This document shows positions 17,667-27,253 of a stretch of 64,000 nt of DNA, one piece after another; within the stretch, counting starts at the first letter, position 1; the number at the start of each line of letters is the position of its first letter. Both the position numbers and the translations under genes were made by a program. Origin of the DNA: Thalassococcus sp. S3 (GTDB taxonomy: Bacteria > Pseudomonadota > Alphaproteobacteria > Rhodobacterales > Rhodobacteraceae); contig NZ_CP022303.1 in assembly GCF_004216475.1 (NCBI RefSeq), positions 3,162,001 through 3,226,000 on the forward strand. Reading direction: 5' to 3'. The notes beneath the pieces were generated by a model that was given only the letters and a program-made list of their open reading frames with translations, was not told the origin of the DNA and did not search any database.

Positions 17667-19655
17667 TCAGTTCGACGCCTCATCCTCCCAAAGCGTGTTG
17701 TCCCAGAACGGCATGGGGCGTTCCGCGTGCACCTCGAACAGCATGCGTTCGTGCCATTCGCGGCCATGCCGGTCGATGGTTGTCACCGTGATCACATGCG
17801 CGCCCTCGGGCAGGTCACCCGGCATCTCCAGCCGCCAAAGGTGGGGGGAACTGTCCGCCACATGGCTCGCACTCATCCCCTGCGGCGGGACCGGGCCGAA
17901 CTGGCTGCCCTGCCACAGCTCGAACCCCTGGGCGCGCGGCGCGCCGGATGTCGATTGCCAGGCATAGCGCCCGATCGTCATCTGACGTTGCGCGGCGAAA
18001 GGATCGGCCCATTCGGCGCCCGCGCGAATGTCCTCTCCGTTGCCCTCCTGCGTACGTGTCATCTCCAGACGCTCCCCGCCGTTGATCTGCGCGAAGACGG
18101 TGCTGTTGCGATCCCCGCCCCAGACATTTGCGGTCAGCCAGACGGTGCCGCCCAGATCCTCGGGCGTGAGCAGTTTGACATCTGCCAGATCGTTCTGCGT
18201 GACCGGCGGGAGACCCTCCGCGCCGCGGCCCTGCTCATCCTGCCAGCCTTGCAGCGTGGTGAACCAGTCGCGGAACGCGGGCGTGTTGAACGACAGCGCC
18301 ATCTGCCGCTCAGGCGGCTGGTTGGCCGCGTGGAACGTAACCTTGAACTCCGCCCCGTCGAAATCGACCATCATGTAGCCCGGAGGAGTGCCGCCCCGCG
18401 CAAAGGCCATCGGCGTGCCGTCAAAGCCCAGATCACCCTGGAACCAGTTGCCCGATGGCGCGCCGCCCACAATATGGTCGAACGGCAGGCGGGTGATGCC
18501 CACCTGCTCCTCCCAGCCCTGATACCACTCACCAGCGGCCAGATATTCGAACGTATGCGTGTGGCCCGAGAACGACACGGCTTGCCGTCCGGCCAGAAGC
18601 GCATGGATCTCCGCCAGGTTGTCGGTCTGGTGCCGCCCGGTATTGCTGTCGATGAAGGACACGAATGGGATGTGGTGCATCATCACGATCAGCTTGTCCT
18701 CCGGCACCCGCTCCAGCGTGCCTTCGAGCCAGGCCATCTGATCGTCTGTGACGCGCCCGTTATAGACGACCCGGTCGGGATCAGCGCAGGCCTCCCGGTC
18801 TCCGGGCTGCGCGTCCTCGGGTCCGCAGGGATAGACCACGTTGTCGAGCGCGATGAAGACGACATCGCCGATCTCGTAGCTGAAATAGTTCGGCCCGTAG
18901 ATCCGCCGCCAGCTGTCCGCCGAATGCGCGTCCGAGGTCGCGTCGAAGTCGAAATCGTGATTGCCGTGGATATAGTATTGCGGCAGGCCCAGCACCGAAA
19001 AGAGGTTCATGAAGCGCGGCAGCAGGTTCAGGTCGTCCCCCATCACGTCGCCCAGCATCACCATGCAGCGTGCCTCCGACAGGTCACGGTCGATCAGGCT
19101 GTCGATCACCCCGTCCCGGACATATCCGATCTCGGTGTTCGAATAGGGCTGGGTGTCGCCCATCATCACGCAGCTGAATCGCTCGGCCCTCTGGGTGCGG
19201 ATCAGCGGAAAGTGGATGGCCTCCGGCAGCGGCCCTGTCGGCTCCAGCCCACCATAGCGCAGCGGTTCGGGCGTGCCATCGGGTTTGTGGTGGTAGAAGA
19301 ATTGCGGCACGCCGTCCGCCGTCACCGGCGTGTCCCAGCCTGCCGGTTCGCTGATCATCACCGTCATGTTGTCGAAAACCGGCAGGCTGTAGTTGCCCGC
19401 GCGGTCCGTTTCGGTGACATCACGCCCGTTCGAGACGATGACACCGGACACGCCCGGCTCGTCCACCTGACGCACACCATCCCGGCTGAGATCGTGAAAG
19501 ACGGTGCCCTGCACGGTCTGGGGTGTCTCGACCTCCGTGCCGGGCAGTACGTCGATGCCCGCCACATACTCCATCCGGGCCAACCCCGGCCCAGCGCTGA
19601 GGGTTGCGACGGTGGCAAGCATCGCCGTGCGCGTCAAAAGTCGTCGTGGTGTCAT
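17667..19655 (-). CDS. Exported calcineurin-like metallophosphoesterase
   Basis: I start at ATG 19655, preceded by GGGAGTG on the minus strand and followed by a signal peptide (TRTAMLATVATLSAGPGLA). The 662-residue protein has an N-terminal carboxypeptidase-regulatory/SdrB-like beta domain (about residues 45-105, GTVFHDLSRDGVRQVDEPGVSGV), the metallophosphatase core with MLGDVMGD, HGNHDF, MHHIPF and SGHTHTFEY metal ligands (about 180-400), and a C-terminal calcineurin-like extension. It acts in the periplasm or outside. The phosphorylated substrate is not known. The gene is divergent from the first peptide operon. Confidence 0.9.
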   Translation of the reverse strand: MTPRRLLTRTAMLATVATLSAGPGLARMEYVAGIDVLPGTEVETPQTVQGTVFHDLSRDGVRQVDEPGVSGVIVSNGRDVTETDRAGNYSLPVFDNMTVMISEPAGWDTPVTADGVPQFFYHHKPDGTPEPLRYGGLEPTGPLPEAIHFPLIRTQRAERFSCVMMGDTQPYSNTEIGYVRDGVIDSLIDRDLSEARCMVMLGDVMGDDLNLLPRFMNLFSVLGLPQYYIHGNHDFDFDATSDAHSADSWRRIYGPNYFSYEIGDVVFIALDNVVYPCGPEDAQPGDREACADPDRVVYNGRVTDDQMAWLEGTLERVPEDKLIVMMHHIPFVSFIDSNTGRHQTDNLAEIHALLAGRQAVSFSGHTHTFEYLAAGEWYQGWEEQVGITRLPFDHIVGGAPSGNWFQGDLGFDGTPMAFARGGTPPGYMMVDFDGAEFKVTFHAANQPPERQMALSFNTPAFRDWFTTLQGWQDEQGRGAEGLPPVTQNDLADVKLLTPEDLGGTVWLTANVWGGDRNSTVFAQINGGERLEMTRTQEGNGEDIRAGAEWADPFAAQRQMTIGRYAWQSTSGAPRAQGFELWQGSQFGPVPPQGMSASHVADSSPHLWRLEMPGDLPEGAHVITVTTIDRHGREWHERMLFEVHAERPMPFWDNTLWEDEASN

Positions 19656-19896
19656 GGTTGTCACTCCCGCTGTGATCGAGGCTGTCTCGACAGGCGCTGT
19701 GCCCGCTGACTTTAAGGTCAGTCCGCGGGATGACACCGGTGTGTCAGTCCAGTGACGCGCGCGCAACAGCGGGCTTTCGGCAAAAAAGGGTTCGGACAGG
19801 GCCTGGTTGCGGATCAACCAGTGCCGCAAATTCAGGCGTTCACCTTGGCCGCAGATCAAAAGCACGAAGGTTTATGTTGACTCTCCAATGAAGCAA

Positions 19897-19915
19897 ACCA
19901 ATTCTAAATTGGTTC
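19897..19915. promoter_or_regulatory. Perfect 8-bp-arm dyad upstream of the first peptide operon
   Basis: AACCAATT-CTA-AATTGGTT is a perfect inverted repeat with a 3-base spacer. TTGACT at 19878-19883 could be the -35 element, so the dyad would cover the -10 region. The operon ends with an FCD-type GntR regulator gene (28084-28800), a natural candidate for binding here. Confidence 0.65.
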
Positions 19916-19938
19916 ACATGTTCTGGAAAGGATTGCCC

Positions 19939-20943
19939 TTGTCCGACACCCAGCAAACCGAGGTGCCGCTGCTCACTTTAGACGGGCTGAGCCTTCGGTT
20001 TCGCGGACAAGCTGCGGACGTGGTGGACGAGGTCAGCCTTTCAGTCGGGGCGGGTCGGATCCTCTGCGTTGTCGGCGAGTCGGGCTGCGGGAAGAGTGTC
20101 ACGGCCATGGCGATCATGGGCCTTCTGCCGCCTGACACGGCTCAGATCAGCAAGGGCTCTCTAAAATTATCAAATTATAGCATAGATTTGACGCAAGAAA
20201 GCCTGTCGCCCGAAATTCGAGGCGGTCGCGTTGCGATGATCTTTCAAGAGCCGATGACCTCGCTCAATCCCGCCTTCCGGATCGGCGACCAGATCGCTGA
20301 GGCGATCCTCTGCCACCAAGGCGGCACCCGCACCGATGCGCTCGCCCATGCGGGCGAGATGCTGGCGCGGGTCGGCATCCCGTCGCCCGCGCAGCGCCTC
20401 AGGGAATATCCGCACCAATTGTCCGGTGGTATGCGACAGCGGGTGATGATCGCCATGGCGCTGGCCAACGATCCGATGCTTTTGATCGCGGATGAACCGA
20501 CAACAGCACTTGATGTCACGATTCAGGCTCAGATCCTCGATCTGATCCGTGACCTGCGGCGCGAGACCGGCATGAGCACCATCATGATCACCCACGATCT
20601 GGGTGTTGTGGCCGAAATCGCCGATGACGTGGCGGTCATGTATGGCGGGCAGGTGGTCGAACAGGGGCCGGTCGCCGCCGTGCTCGACGATCCGCAGCAT
20701 CCCTACACGATCGGACTTTTGGGCGCGATGCCACGTCTCGATCAGCCCGATGAGCGGCTGGCCATCGTGCCCGGTTCGGTCCCGTCCATCGGCGCGATGC
20801 CGTCGGGCTGCCGGTTCCGCAGCCGCTGCGCCTTTGCCACGGCAGCCTGCGCCACGCGACCTGCTTTGCGCGATCAGGGCAGCGGCCATGCGGTGGCCTG
20901 CCATTTCGCCCCACTCGAAGACCACATAGCGGTGGTGGCATGA
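19939..20943 (+). CDS. Peptide ABC transporter ATPase (DppD/OppD-like)
   Basis: A 334-residue ATP-binding subunit with Walker [10 protein letters not shown]-loop [12 protein letters not shown], signature LSGGMRQR, Walker B LLIADEPT and switch ITHDLGVV, followed by the C-terminal oligopeptide-ABC extension with conserved Cys residues (CRFRSRC...C). I start at TTG 19939 because AAAGGA at 19927-19932 is well spaced; upstream in-frame ATGs at 19888 and 19918 would place the dyad operator in or at the coding region. The stretch around 20160-20215 is locally AT-rich but in frame. The next ATPase gene overlaps by four bases. Confidence 0.9.
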   Translation: MSDTQQTEVPLLTLDGLSLRFRGQAADVVDEVSLSVGAGRILCVVGESGCGKSVTAMAIMGLLPPDTAQISKGSLKLSNYSIDLTQESLSPEIRGGRVAMIFQEPMTSLNPAFRIGDQIAEAILCHQGGTRTDALAHAGEMLARVGIPSPAQRLREYPHQLSGGMRQRVMIAMALANDPMLLIADEPTTALDVTIQAQILDLIRDLRRETGMSTIMITHDLGVVAEIADDVAVMYGGQVVEQGPVAAVLDDPQHPYTIGLLGAMPRLDQPDERLAIVPGSVPSIGAMPSGCRFRSRCAFATAACATRPALRDQGSGHAVACHFAPLEDHIAVVA

Positions 20944-22043
20944 GCGCCGCCCTGCTGGAGGCGCGCGACCTCGTCAAGCATTTTGGGTCCGGCGGCGGCC
21001 TACTCTCTCAGCCCCGCACGGTGCGGGCGGTCGATGGGGTGTCTTTCCGCATACAAAAGGGCGAGACCTTTGCCATCGTCGGCGAAAGCGGTTGCGGGAA
21101 ATCGACCCTTGCCCGTCTGCTGATGCGGCTTTTGGCGCCCACCTCCGGCGAAGTCGTGTTTGACCGGCGCGCCGTCGGCTCTGCCAGCGGAACGGCCCTG
21201 CGCGATCTGCGGCGCGACATGCAATTCATCTTTCAGGACCCGTTCTCCTCCCTCAACCCCCGTCTGACCGTGGGCGCGCTGGTGGGCGAGCCTTTGGAAG
21301 TGCACGCGCCCGACCTGTCGGTGGCCGAGCGGCGGGTCCGGGTGGCGGAGTTGCTGACCAAGGTGGGCCTTCTGCCCGAACATGCGGGGCGCTATCCGCA
21401 TGAATTCTCCGGCGGGCAGCGCCAGCGGATCGGCATCGCCCGGGCGCTGGCCTCCGACCCGAAACTGATTATCGGGGATGAGCCTGTCTCGGCGCTCGAT
21501 GTCTCCGTCCAGGCGCAGATCGTCAACCTTCTGTCGGATCTGCGGCGGGATCTGGGGCTGACGCTGGTCATCATCGCCCATGATCTGGCGGTGATCCGGC
21601 ATATGAGCGACCGCGTCGCGGTGATGTATCTGGGCCGCATCGTCGAGACGGGGCGGGTCGAGGATGTCTTCGCCTCCCCCCGCCACCCCTATACGCAGGC
21701 TCTTCTGGCGTCGATCCCGGCGCGGGGCGGGGCGCGGGCCGACAAGCTGGAAGGCGAGATGCCCAGCCCGCTCGCCCCGCCCTCGGGCTGCCGCTTTCAC
21801 ACGCGATGCCCCCATGCGCGTCCTGCCTGCGCCGCCGACGATCCCGCGCTGCAAAGCGTCGGCGCCGAAGGCCACGAGGCCGCCTGCCCCTACTGGGCCG
21901 AAATCGCGGCGCCCCCCGCCGCGCCTGCACCCAAAGCGGACAATCCCGCCACCGCTGTGCGGCGCGCGCTTTACCGTGCGGCCCTGGCTGGCGCGCAGCT
22001 GACGCACGACAACAACAAGACGACGACAACAGCAGAGGAGTGA
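20940..22043 (+). CDS. Peptide ABC transporter ATPase (DppF/OppF-like)
   Basis: The 367-residue second ATPase has Walker [11 protein letters not shown]-loop [17 protein letters not shown], signature [15 protein letters not shown], Walker [18 protein letters not shown] and the switch IIAHDLAVI, then the C-terminal domain ([16 protein letters not shown]) and an added Ala/Pro-rich tail of about 50 residues. OppF-type subunits pair with OppD-type subunits to energise a peptide or related-solute importer. The gene overlaps the previous one by four bases (ATGA) and the binding-protein gene follows four bases after its stop. Confidence 0.92.
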   Translation: MSAALLEARDLVKHFGSGGGLLSQPRTVRAVDGVSFRIQKGETFAIVGESGCGKSTLARLLMRLLAPTSGEVVFDRRAVGSASGTALRDLRRDMQFIFQDPFSSLNPRLTVGALVGEPLEVHAPDLSVAERRVRVAELLTKVGLLPEHAGRYPHEFSGGQRQRIGIARALASDPKLIIGDEPVSALDVSVQAQIVNLLSDLRRDLGLTLVIIAHDLAVIRHMSDRVAVMYLGRIVETGRVEDVFASPRHPYTQALLASIPARGGARADKLEGEMPSPLAPPSGCRFHTRCPHARPACAADDPALQSVGAEGHEAACPYWAEIAAPPAAPAPKADNPATAVRRALYRAALAGAQLTHDNNKTTTTAEE

Positions 22044-22047
22044 ACCC

Positions 22048-23574
22048 ATGAAACGCCTGACCCGGACCCTGTCCGCCGCCCTGATGGGGGCGTCCGCCCT
22101 CGGCCTTCTGGCCGGGGCCGCCACCGCGCAGGACCTGCGCATCGCGCTGCAATCGGATGCCGACGTGCTCGATCCCGACCAGTCGCGCACCTTTGTCGGG
22201 CGGATCGTCTATGCGTCGCTTTGCGACAAGCTGGTGGACATCACGCCCGAGCTTGAGATCATCCCTCAACTGGCCACCGATTGGGAGTATTCTGGCGACG
22301 GTCTGGCGCTGACGATGACGCTGCGCGACGGCGTGGTGTTCCATGACGGCACGCCCTTCAACGCCGAGGCGGTCGCAGCCAACATCGAACGCTCCCAGAC
22401 CCTGCCCGAAAGCCGGCGCAAGTCCGAGCTTGCCTCCGTCACCGGCACCGAGGTGCTGGGCGAGTATGAAATCAGGCTCGACCTTGCCGCCCCCGACGCC
22501 ACGCTGCTGGCGCAACTCGCCGACCGGTCCGGCATGATGCTCTCGCCCACGGCGACCGCCGAAGCCGGTGCCGATTTCGGGCTGAACCCGGTCTGTTCAG
22601 GGCCGTTTTCCTTCTCCGAACGCGTGGCACAGGACCGGATCGTGCTTGAGCGGTTCGCGGAGTACTGGAACGCCGACGCGATCAGCTTTGACAGCGTGAC
22701 CTTCCTGCCCATCCCCGACACGACCGTGCGGCTGGCCAACCTGCAATCGGGCGACATCCACATGCTCGAACGCCTCGCCGCCACCGACCTCGCCCAGGCC
22801 GAAGGGGATGCCGATATCACCGTCGCCAGCGCCGTATCGCTGGGCTATCAGGGTATCACCTTCAACGTGAACAACGGCCCGCGCAGCGACAACCCATGGG
22901 GCAATGACAAGCGTCTGCGTCAGGCGCTCAGCTATGCCGTCGACCGTGAGGCGCTCAACCAGGTCGTATTCGAAGGGGCCTTCGCTCCGGGCAACCAGTC
23001 TTTCCCGCCGAACTCCCCTTGGTATGACACCGACCACCCGGTACCCGCTCGTGACGTGGACAAGGCCAAGGCACTGCTGGCGGAGGCCGGCTATCCCGAC
23101 GGCATCGACCTTGAGGTTCAGGTGACCAACACGACCGTGCTGCTGCAATTGATGCAGGTGGTTCAGGCCATGGCGGCCGAGGCGGGCATACGCATCTCGC
23201 TCACCTCCAAGGAATTCGCGACCCTCCTCGCCGATCAATCCGCCGGTGAATATCAGGCCAGCCAGATCGGCTGGTCCGGCCGGGTCGATCCCGATGGCAA
23301 CATCCATCAGTTCGTCACCACCGACGGCGGCATCAACGACAGTGGCTTTTCCGACCCCAAGGTGGATGAGTTGCTGGACGCGGCCCGTATTTCGACCGAT
23401 GCGACCGAGCGGAAAGAGAGTTACGACGCAGCCCGTGACATCCTGATCGACGAGGCGCCACTCGTCTATCTCTACCACCAGACCTGGATCTGGGCGCATA
23501 CGGCGGCCTTGCAGGGCTTCACACCCTATCCCGACGGGATGATCCGTCTCGAAGGCGTGACTTTGCAGGAGTAA
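22048..23574 (+). CDS. Peptide ABC transporter substrate-binding protein (family 5)
   Basis: A 508-residue exported binding protein with a signal peptide ending at AATAQD. The family 5 pattern is visible: LAGAATAQDLRIALQSDADVLDP at the mature start, then LATDWEYSGDGLALTMTLRDGVVFHDGTPFNAEAV near residues 73-107. Such proteins capture peptides, opines, glutathione-like compounds or nickel complexes in the periplasm. The ligand is not readable, but the gamma-glutamyltransferase-like gene in the operon suggests a gamma-glutamyl or similar modified peptide. GAGGAG lies just before the ATG. A GC-rich hairpin follows the gene. Confidence 0.92.
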   Translation: MKRLTRTLSAALMGASALGLLAGAATAQDLRIALQSDADVLDPDQSRTFVGRIVYASLCDKLVDITPELEIIPQLATDWEYSGDGLALTMTLRDGVVFHDGTPFNAEAVAANIERSQTLPESRRKSELASVTGTEVLGEYEIRLDLAAPDATLLAQLADRSGMMLSPTATAEAGADFGLNPVCSGPFSFSERVAQDRIVLERFAEYWNADAISFDSVTFLPIPDTTVRLANLQSGDIHMLERLAATDLAQAEGDADITVASAVSLGYQGITFNVNNGPRSDNPWGNDKRLRQALSYAVDREALNQVVFEGAFAPGNQSFPPNSPWYDTDHPVPARDVDKAKALLAEAGYPDGIDLEVQVTNTTVLLQLMQVVQAMAAEAGIRISLTSKEFATLLADQSAGEYQASQIGWSGRVDPDGNIHQFVTTDGGINDSGFSDPKVDELLDAARISTDATERKESYDAARDILIDEAPLVYLYHQTWIWAHTAALQGFTPYPDGMIRLEGVTLQE

Positions 23575-23582
23575 TCGGAGCC

Positions 23583-23606
23583 CCGCGTCCCGGCACCGGG
23601 GCGCGG
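23583..23606 (+). other. Intercistronic hairpin after the binding-protein gene
   Basis: Stem CCGCG-T-CCCGG, loop CA, CCGGG-G-CGCGG between the binding-protein and first permease genes. Hairpins at this position often protect the upstream mRNA and lower permease expression; no U-tract follows, so it is not a strong terminator. Confidence 0.55.
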
Positions 23607-23631
23607 CCTCTCTCAGGGAGACCCATTGCCG

Positions 23632-24576
23632 ATGCTGGCTTTCTTTCTCAGACGGGTGCTGATCGCGATCCCCACGATCATCCTGATCTCGATCTTCGTC
23701 TTCTCGCTGCAAAAGCTGCTGCCGGGCGATCCGGTGCTGGTCATGGCGGGGGAAGAGCGGGACCCGGAGGTGCTGGAATACCTGCGGGAGAAATACCGGC
23801 TGAACGACCCGGTCCCGGTGCAATACCTCACCTGGGTCGGCAATGCGCTGCAAGGGGATCTGGGGGTGTCCCTGCGCACCAACCAACCGGTGGCCGAGCT
23901 GATCGGGGAAAAGCTGCCCGTCACCATCCAGCTCGCCGTGATGTCGATGATCTTTGCGCTTGTGATCGGCATACCGTCGGGCATCCTGTCTGCCGTCAAG
24001 AAAGGCACCGTGACCGATTATGTGGCCAATGTCGTGGCCCTCTCCGGTCTGTCGGTGCCCAACTTCTGGCTGGGGATCATGCTGATCCTTCTGGTCTCGG
24101 TGCATTGGCAGCTCCTGCCCGCCTCCGGTTATGTCCCTCTATCCGAGGATTTCTGGCGCTCCATCACCACGATGCTGATGCCCGCCTTCGTTCTGGGCAC
24201 CGCCCTTGCGGCCACGCTGATGCGGCACACGCGGTCGGCCATGCTGTCGGTGCTCACCGCCGATTACGTACGGACCGCCCGGGCCAAGGGGCTGCGCGAA
24301 CGGATCGTGATCCTGAAACATGCCTTCCGCAATGCGCTGACGCCCATCGTGACGCTTACCGCGCTGCTCTTCGGTGAACTCGTCGCCGGTGCCGTCCTGA
24401 CTGAGCAGATCTTTACCATCCCCGGCTTCGGCAAGCTGGTCGTCGATGCCGTCTTCAACCGTGACTACGCCGTTGTGCAGGGGATCGTTCTGGTCACCGC
24501 CGTGGGCTTCATCCTGATGAACCTTCTGGCCGACATGCTCTATATGCTGCTGAACCCGCGGCTGAGGACGGGCTGA
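23632..24576 (+). CDS. Peptide ABC transporter permease (DppB-like)
   Basis: A roughly 314-residue inner-membrane permease with six hydrophobic segments, starting MLAFFLRRVLIAIPTI. The EAA loop is seen as LTADYVRTARAKGLRERIVILKHAFRNALTPIVT, with the GELVAGAVLTEQIFTIPGFGKLVVDAV stretch that follows in all DppB proteins. I take ATG 23632; TTG 23626 is closer to the GGGAG at 23616-23620 and cannot be excluded. It forms the channel with the DppC-like product, whose gene starts two bases after this stop. Confidence 0.92.
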   Translation: MLAFFLRRVLIAIPTIILISIFVFSLQKLLPGDPVLVMAGEERDPEVLEYLREKYRLNDPVPVQYLTWVGNALQGDLGVSLRTNQPVAELIGEKLPVTIQLAVMSMIFALVIGIPSGILSAVKKGTVTDYVANVVALSGLSVPNFWLGIMLILLVSVHWQLLPASGYVPLSEDFWRSITTMLMPAFVLGTALAATLMRHTRSAMLSVLTADYVRTARAKGLRERIVILKHAFRNALTPIVTLTALLFGELVAGAVLTEQIFTIPGFGKLVVDAVFNRDYAVVQGIVLVTAVGFILMNLLADMLYMLLNPRLRTG

Positions 24577-24577
24577 G

Positions 24578-25444
24578 ATGGTCACAGCCCCCGATCCCGT
24601 CCTCGCCAAGGCCCCCGAAAACCGCGTGTGGAAGAAGTTCCGCAGCCATCGCAGCGCGATGCTGGGCGGGATCCTCGTGACCTTCTTCATCCTAATCGCC
24701 CTTCTGGCGCCGATCCTGCCGATCCCCGACCCGGCGGCCACCGATTGGGGGGCCGTGCGCAAACCGCCCTCTCCCGCCCATCCGATGGGCACTGACGAGA
24801 TCGGGCGCGACGTGCTCTCCCGGATGATCTGGGGCGCGCAGGCCTCGCTTCTGGCCGGCGTCGTGTCGGTTGGCATCGCGCTTTGCCTGGGCGTGCCTCT
24901 GGGCATTCTGGCAGGCTATTTCGGCGGCTGGATCGACGCCATCATCTCCCGCTGTACCGAGGCGCTGCTGGCCGCACCCTTCCTGATCCTCGCCATCGCC
25001 CTGGCTGCGTTTCTCGGCCCGTCGCTCACCAATGCGATGATCGCCATCGGCATCTCGGCCACGCCGATCTTCATCCGCCTCACGCGCGGGCAGGTCCTGA
25101 ACGTCAAGGCCGAGGATTACGTGGACAGCGCCCGGGCGATCGGCCTGCCGACCCACCGTATCCTGACGCGGTATATCTTTCCCAACGTGCTGCCACCGAT
25201 CCTTGTTCAGGCCACGCTGACCATCGCCACCGCCATCATTGCCGAGGCGTCGCTGTCCTTTCTGGGCCTCGGCCAGCAGCCGCCCGCGCCAAGCTGGGGG
25301 TCAATGCTGAACACCGCCAAGAACTTCCTCAACCAGGCGCCCTGGATGGCGCTTTGGCCGGGGATTTCGATCTTCCTTGTCGTGCTGGGCTTCAACCTTC
25401 TGGGCGACGGCCTGCGCGACGCGCTGGATCCAAGAGAACAATAA
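24578..25444 (+). CDS. Peptide ABC transporter permease (DppC-like)
   Basis: A 288-residue permease with the N-terminal OppC cytoplasmic segment (KKFRSHRSAMLGGILVTFFIL), the HPMGTDEIGRDVLSRMIWGAQASLLAG motif, and the EAA loop VKAEDYVDSARAIGLPTHRILTRYIFPNVLPPILV, ending in LGDGLRDALDPR. It pairs with the preceding DppB-like subunit in the inner membrane. The gamma-glutamyltransferase-like gene follows after 18 bases. Confidence 0.93.
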   Translation: MVTAPDPVLAKAPENRVWKKFRSHRSAMLGGILVTFFILIALLAPILPIPDPAATDWGAVRKPPSPAHPMGTDEIGRDVLSRMIWGAQASLLAGVVSVGIALCLGVPLGILAGYFGGWIDAIISRCTEALLAAPFLILAIALAAFLGPSLTNAMIAIGISATPIFIRLTRGQVLNVKAEDYVDSARAIGLPTHRILTRYIFPNVLPPILVQATLTIATAIIAEASLSFLGLGQQPPAPSWGSMLNTAKNFLNQAPWMALWPGISIFLVVLGFNLLGDGLRDALDPREQ

Positions 25445-25462
25445 GAGAAACGGGAGACATCC

Positions 25463-27253
25463 ATGTCAGATTTCACCACACGCCCCGAGATCCGCGGCAC
25501 GTTCGGCGTCGCAACCTCGACGCACTGGATCGCATCCGGCGTGGGGTTCGGGATCCTGGAAAAGGGCGGCAATGCCTTCGACGCCGCCGTCGCCTGCGCG
25601 CTGACCCTGCAGGTGGTCGAACCGCATCTGAACGGCCCCGCTGGCGACCTGCCCGCGATCTTCCATTCGGTGACAACCGGCAAGACCGAGGTGCTGTGCG
25701 CGCAGGGCGTGGCCCCCGCGGCGGCGACCATCGCGCGGTACAAGGCCCAAGGTTTGCCACTGGTGCCCGGCTCGGGCCTGCTCGCCACAGTGGTGCCCGG
25801 CGCCTTCGACGGCTGGATGCTGATGCTGCGCGATCACGGTAGCATGGACCTGCACACCGTGCTGGAACCCGCGATCTTCTATGCCCGTGAAGGCCATCCC
25901 GTTCTCCCGCGTGTGGCCCATACCATTGCGGGGCTGGCGGAGTATTTCGCGCAGGAATGGCCCAGCTCGGCAGAGGTCTGGACGCCGGGCGGCCAGGCGC
26001 CCGAACCGCACGGGATCTTCCGCAACCCCGATCTCGCGCGCACCTACGAAAGACTTGTCGAGGCGGGCGAGGCTGCGGGCGGCCCCCGCGAACATCAGAT
26101 CGACGCCGCGCGGGAGGCGTGGCGCAGCGGTTTCGTGGCCGATGCCATCTTCGACTACCTCAAGGACGCCGAGGTCATCGACGTCTCCGGCGACAAGCAC
26201 GGCGCCGTTCTGGCGCCCTCCGACATGGCGAACTGGCGCGCGACTTACGAGCCTACGCTGAGCTACGATTATCACGGCTGGACCGTGCACAAGACCCAGG
26301 CCTGGAGCCAGGGGCCGGTGATGCTGCAGGCCCTGTCGCTGCTCAAGGGTTTCGATCTTGGCGCGATGGACCCGATGGGCGCCGATTTCGTACATACCGT
26401 GATCGAGGCGATGAAACTCGCCTATGCCGACCGGGAAGCCTATTACGGCGATCCAGCCCACAGCGACATCCCGATGGATCACCTGCTGAGCGATGCCTAT
26501 GCCGATATTCGCCGCGCGCTGATCACCGACACCGCGTCGGACTTGCAGCGCCCGGGCCGGGTACCCGGCTTCGAACACCTGGCCGAAGCCTATGTGGAGC
26601 GTGCCGCGCGGGATTTCGGCGTGGCCGAGGCCGTGGCCCAGGAACCGACGATGGCGCATCTGACCGAACGGCGCGGCGATACCGTGCATCTCGACATCAT
26701 CGACCGCTGGGGCAACATGGTCGCGGCCACGCCGTCCGGCGGATGGCTGCAAAGCTCTCCGGTCATTCCAGGGCTGGGCTTTGCGCTCAATTCCCGGGCC
26801 CAGATGTTCTGGCTGGAAGAGGGTCTGCCCACCTCCCTCGCGCCCGGGCGTAGGCCGCGCACCACCCTCACGCCCAGCTATGCCGAAAAGGATGGTGTGC
26901 AACTGGTCTTCGGCACGCCGGGCGGCGATCAGCAGGATCAGTGGAACCTGATCTGGTTCCTCCGCTTCGTGCATTTCGGCATGGGCCTGCAGGAGTGCAT
27001 GGATGCGCCCCTGTTTCACTCCATGCATTTTCAGGGCTCGTTCTATCCGCGCGAGGCGAAACCGGGCGAGATGATGATGGAGCCTGCCTTTGGCGAGGAC
27101 GTCATCGCCGACCTGCGGTCCCGCGGCCACAAGATCACCGTGTCGGAGCCCTGGGCCATCGGTCGTTTGACCGCAGCCCTGCGCGAGCCCGACGGCACCC
27201 TGCGCGCCGCCGCGACGCCCCGGCTGATGCAAGCCTACGCGGTGGGCCGATGA
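25463..27253 (+). CDS. Gamma-glutamyltransferase family protein
   Basis: The 596-residue protein belongs to the GGT Ntn-hydrolase family: GGNAFDAAVACALTLQVVEPHLNG near residues 34-57 and the segment GDTVHLDIIDRWGNMVAATPSGG near 410-432, where Thr after GD is the likely autocatalytic cleavage site and nucleophile. Near the C-terminus is FGTPGGDQQDQWNL, typical of the family. GGT enzymes hydrolyse or transfer gamma-glutamyl groups. There is no signal peptide, so it should act in the cytoplasm on imported substrate, unlike periplasmic GGT. The stop overlaps the DUF1028 start (ATGA). Confidence 0.9.
   Translation: MSDFTTRPEIRGTFGVATSTHWIASGVGFGILEKGGNAFDAAVACALTLQVVEPHLNGPAGDLPAIFHSVTTGKTEVLCAQGVAPAAATIARYKAQGLPLVPGSGLLATVVPGAFDGWMLMLRDHGSMDLHTVLEPAIFYAREGHPVLPRVAHTIAGLAEYFAQEWPSSAEVWTPGGQAPEPHGIFRNPDLARTYERLVEAGEAAGGPREHQIDAAREAWRSGFVADAIFDYLKDAEVIDVSGDKHGAVLAPSDMANWRATYEPTLSYDYHGWTVHKTQAWSQGPVMLQALSLLKGFDLGAMDPMGADFVHTVIEAMKLAYADREAYYGDPAHSDIPMDHLLSDAYADIRRALITDTASDLQRPGRVPGFEHLAEAYVERAARDFGVAEAVAQEPTMAHLTERRGDTVHLDIIDRWGNMVAATPSGGWLQSSPVIPGLGFALNSRAQMFWLEEGLPTSLAPGRRPRTTLTPSYAEKDGVQLVFGTPGGDQQDQWNLIWFLRFVHFGMGLQECMDAPLFHSMHFQGSFYPREAKPGEMMMEPAFGEDVIADLRSRGHKITVSEPWAIGRLTAALREPDGTLRAAATPRLMQAYAVGR

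Noticed and set aside
17583..19709. A 708-codon open frame on the plus strand opposite the phosphoesterase
   Set aside because: The minus strand encodes a complete exported metallophosphatase with all metal ligands; the plus frame has no start context or domain.
19706..19750. Small dyads CTGAC...GTCAG and ACACCGGTGT before the phosphoesterase gene
   Set aside because: Arms of five bases each are expected by chance in such GC-rich sequence and do not match a Pho-box that I know.
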